Notes under the pieces: model-generated
Database searches by the model: none
What the model was told of the DNA's origin: nothing
Seen by the model: the letters and a program-made list of their open reading frames with translations, nothing else
Source of the DNA: Chitinophagaceae bacterium UBA7600
Lineage (GTDB): Bacteria > Bacteroidota > Bacteroidia > Chitinophagales > Chitinophagaceae
DNA: 64,000 nt
Direction of reading: 5' to 3'
NCBI GenBank assembly: GCA_002478885.1
Contig: DLKC01000028.1
Span: 1-64,000 of the forward strand
Translations under genes and position numbers: made by a program
In this document: piece by piece, positions 62,067 to 64,000 of the stretch
How positions within the stretch are numbered: position 1 is the stretch's first letter
Layout: the number at the start of each line of letters is the position of its first letter

Positions 62067-62729
62067 TTACTTTTCTCTAACGCTCAAAGAAATTCTGCGA
62101 TCTTTTTGCTTTTCACTATCAGGGGCATCGGCCGCCGCTTTTGCATATTGCGAACCATAACCTTCGGCACCGGTCAACTGCGCCGGGTTTGCACTCATTT
62201 TTGTTAATGCAGCAAGCAAGGCGTCGGCGCGTTGCTGCGAAAGTGCCAGGTTTGCTGCACTATCGCCGGTTTTATCTGTATAACCACCGATTTTTATTTT
62301 CAGCTTTGGGTAGGCTTTTAAAATGGCCACAATATTTTGAACCTGCACACCGCTTTCCGACGTTATCTCCGCGCTATTTGTTTTAAAGTTGAGGTTATCG
62401 AAATCGAACCACACATCTTTGCCTGGTTGAGAATTTGCATCATTGAGAAATGCCACCAATTTATCTTCAATGCCGCCTTTCAATGCATCTATCTCAATGC
62501 CTCCGGGCAGCTGAACCTTAATGGCATTTTCTGCCGGTTTTTCTGCTGCTGCCGGCTCAGAATGCGTGGCATCGGCTGGTGTAACAGTCACTTCTGCCGA
62601 TGAGCCCTGGTGAAAATCACCATGACATTGCATCATCAGCATTAGAAAACAAAATACGGTAACAAAACTGAGAAAAGCGGTGAGGGTATATTTTCTTATA
62701 CTTCCTTCGTCAAAAGTTTGCCGGCTCAT
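62067..62729 (-). CDS. OmpA-family peptidoglycan-binding protein
   Basis: The 220-residue protein has one N-terminal transmembrane segment (AFLSFVTVFCFLMLMMQC; the Cys could also be lipidated) and a Thr/Ala/Pro-rich linker. The C-terminal OmpA domain has VWFDFDNLNFKTNSAEI, IKIGGYTDKTGDSAANLALSQQRADALLAALTK and ending DRRISLSVREK. It binds diaminopimelate peptidoglycan non-covalently and stabilises the envelope. It is followed by a terminator. Confidence 0.92.
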   Translation of the reverse strand: MSRQTFDEGSIRKYTLTAFLSFVTVFCFLMLMMQCHGDFHQGSSAEVTVTPADATHSEPAAAEKPAENAIKVQLPGGIEIDALKGGIEDKLVAFLNDANSQPGKDVWFDFDNLNFKTNSAEITSESGVQVQNIVAILKAYPKLKIKIGGYTDKTGDSAANLALSQQRADALLAALTKMSANPAQLTGAEGYGSQYAKAAADAPDSEKQKDRRISLSVREK

Positions 62730-62804
62730 AAGTGTGTTTTTTGTGTGGACGAAAATAAAAACTAATTATTGTATTGTAAAAATGAAATAGTAACAACCGG
62801 TTCA

Positions 62805-63500
62805 CTATTCTTCAGTTGCATTCGCCATCATATTAAGGATAAAATCGGGGTCGGGGCAGTTGTCGAGATATTTTTCTTTTTCACTAATCCGGCACACACC
62901 AGGGTAGTCGCCTTTTTTCAATTCCATGTTGGCAATAACCTGCAAATGCAGGTGTGGTGGCCAGTTGCCGTTTTCTTTAGGTTCGCCAAAATGAGCAAAT
63001 TCCTGCCCAAGGCTTATATAGTTGCCTTCCGTAATTACCGAAATATCAGCAACTGAAACGTGGCCGTACAATGTGTAGAATGCGGTACCTTCAAGCTGAT
63101 GCAATAATATAATAGTGGCACCATAATCACCATAACTATCGTTGAAAGCAAAGCTGTGGATCATGCCACCCAACGGCGCGAAAACAGGTGTTCCTGCAGG
63201 TCCCCAAATGTCAATACCAAGATGCAGCCTTCTTGGTTCACCATCTTCTCCGTCAAAGTTTTTGCTGCGGGTATAAACTGTCCGGTTCTCGTTATAACCG
63301 CCAATACCATATTTGGCGTTGGCTTTCTGCAACAGGTGCTCCATATACGCCGCAAATTTGTTGGTGTCGTTTAGCAATGTCGAAGTCAGATCTTTGTTCG
63401 CCAAAGTAAAGTCCATTTTCAGCAGTTTGTCTTCGCCTGCGTTAAATGGCACAACCGGGTGAAAAGTTGATTGAAATTTTCTGAGTATATTGGACAGCAT
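62805..63500 (-). CDS. M23-family peptidoglycan endopeptidase
   Basis: This 231-residue zinc endopeptidase has HLGIDIWGPAGTPVFAPLGG (metal His and Asp), YTLYGHVSVADISVITEGNYISLGQEFAHFG, and HLHLQV (second metal His). It probably cleaves crosslinks in peptidoglycan or bacteriocin-like targets. No obvious signal peptide is visible, so export or location is unclear. It is upstream of the OmpA gene on the same strand. Confidence 0.87.
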   Translation of the reverse strand: MLSNILRKFQSTFHPVVPFNAGEDKLLKMDFTLANKDLTSTLLNDTNKFAAYMEHLLQKANAKYGIGGYNENRTVYTRSKNFDGEDGEPRRLHLGIDIWGPAGTPVFAPLGGMIHSFAFNDSYGDYGATIILLHQLEGTAFYTLYGHVSVADISVITEGNYISLGQEFAHFGEPKENGNWPPHLHLQVIANMELKKGDYPGVCRISEKEKYLDNCPDPDFILNMMANATEE

Positions 63501-63555
63501 TAGTACTTATTTCTTCGCTAAATATAAGCAGGCCTGGTTTGATGTGATTATATTT

Positions 63556-63610
63556 TTTGTGGCCGGGCATTAACGCGCTTTTCAGCTTTTCTTGCGTTGC
63601 ACTCTTGTAC
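63556..63610 (+). repeat. Intergenic repeat, single A-type arm (copy 23)
   Basis: The core CTTGCGTTGCACTCTTGTAC (63591-63610) follows TTTTTGTGGCCGGGCATT. It is between the divergent M23 and rhodanese genes. Confidence 0.8.
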
Positions 63611-63660
63611 TTTTGTGTGATATTCAACAAGCCGAAAAACAACACTAGACGATAACCACT

Positions 63661-63972
63661 ATGAGTGAAATAAGGAAAATGAGCCTTTCTGAACTAAAAG
63701 TATTGCTGGTTGCAGATAAAGCAGGGCTGCGGGTAATTGATATCAGGAGTGCGCAGGAATACGGCAAACTGCATATACCAGTTGCAGAAAATATTCCTGC
63801 AGAACTGCTGAATACTGAGTCGTTACCATTTAGTAAAAGCGACCTGATCGTATGTGTGTGCAACAAAGGGCATGAACGGTCTCAGGATGCTGCTGCACTC
63901 TTGCTCAACAATGGTTTTGAAAATAGCTATTACCTCGAAGGCGGTATGCAGGGTTGGTTTGCCGAGCAGTGA
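63661..63972 (+). CDS. Single-domain rhodanese
   Basis: The 103-residue rhodanese-like protein moves sulfane sulfur to cyanide or to protein thiols. LRVIDIRSAQEYGKLHIPVAENIP is the N-terminal half. The active-site loop VCVCNKGHERS carries the catalytic Cys, followed by LLLNNGFENSYYLEGGMQGWFA. The loop has CNKGHER rather than the more common CxxGxR. No partner is visible. Confidence 0.9.
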   Translation: MSEIRKMSLSELKVLLVADKAGLRVIDIRSAQEYGKLHIPVAENIPAELLNTESLPFSKSDLIVCVCNKGHERSQDAAALLLNNGFENSYYLEGGMQGWFAEQ

Positions 63973-63975
63973 TAT

Positions 63976-64000
63976 GAAGGCACAAATGTGCGACGCAACG
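63976..64000 (-). repeat. Intergenic repeat, single A-type arm, cut by the window end (copy 24)
   Basis: GGCACAAATGTGCGACGCAA (63979-63998) begins four bases after the rhodanese stop. The outer arm lies beyond the window. Confidence 0.8.

Noticed and set aside
1..64000. CRISPR arrays, transposases, prophage or defence systems
   Set aside because: The dispersed repeats were considered as CRISPR-like, but they are inverted, irregularly spaced and scattered between genes, not arrayed with spacers. No transposase, integrase, phage structural or defence gene was found.

Overview
The window looks like an ordinary chromosomal stretch of a Bacteroidota bacterium, most likely a member of the Chitinophagaceae or a close relative. 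Signs are near-consensus TAnnTTTG -7 boxes before many genes, few Shine-Dalgarno sites and some TTG or GTG starts, a LytS/LytTR two-component pair, a TamB/TamL-type outer-membrane pair with an apparent lipoprotein TamL, DUF1080 proteins, a type III glutamine synthetase and a bacterial geranylgeranylglyceryl-phosphate synthase. Species assignment is inference. I see no prophage, transposase, CRISPR array or rRNA.

Layout. 1-4.3 kb: tRNA-Lys, gmk, an SDR, pfkB, a YceI protein, tRNA-Arg and a GGGP synthase preceded by a near-perfect Fur-type box. 4.4-9.8 kb: a secreted M28 peptidase, a LytTR regulator with its kinase, and dxs. 10-18 kb: mutL, a DUF4038 glycosidase, a thioredoxin-like protein, an NmrA-type reductase with a MarR regulator and matching operators, ruvB and an unknown gene. 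18-32 kb: a GT39-like transferase, GtrA, secreted propeller and amidohydrolase proteins, DUF1080 proteins, bioA, an arginase-fold protein and a DacB-type peptidase. 32-45 kb: small hypotheticals, YdeI, DUF4256, a Tat-exported phospholipase C, an aldo/keto reductase, plsY, prmA, pnp, rpsO and an AI-2E exporter family protein. 45-64 kb: a YtxH/holin-like/unknown trio, tamB and tamL, a polytopic membrane protein, a nitrogen block with three different classes of glutamine synthetase (GSI-like, GSII, GSIII) interleaved with a kinase-fold protein and an unusual HAD protein, then OmpA, an M23 peptidase and a rhodanese.

The most striking feature is not a gene. About 34 copies of one arm motif (core TTGCGTCGCACACTTGTAC or its variants) sit almost exclusively between genes across the whole window. 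Many copies are single arms of about 55 bp. Six are paired inverted arms, always one A-type with one B-type core, enclosing a partly conserved centre so that the whole element is about 200 bp (one is about 300 bp). Three further diverged pairs carry a C-type core. I do not recognise this as a named family. It resembles REP/BIME or MITE-type elements and is the best candidate here for something undescribed. The arms also create false ORF extensions, which affects several start-codon choices.
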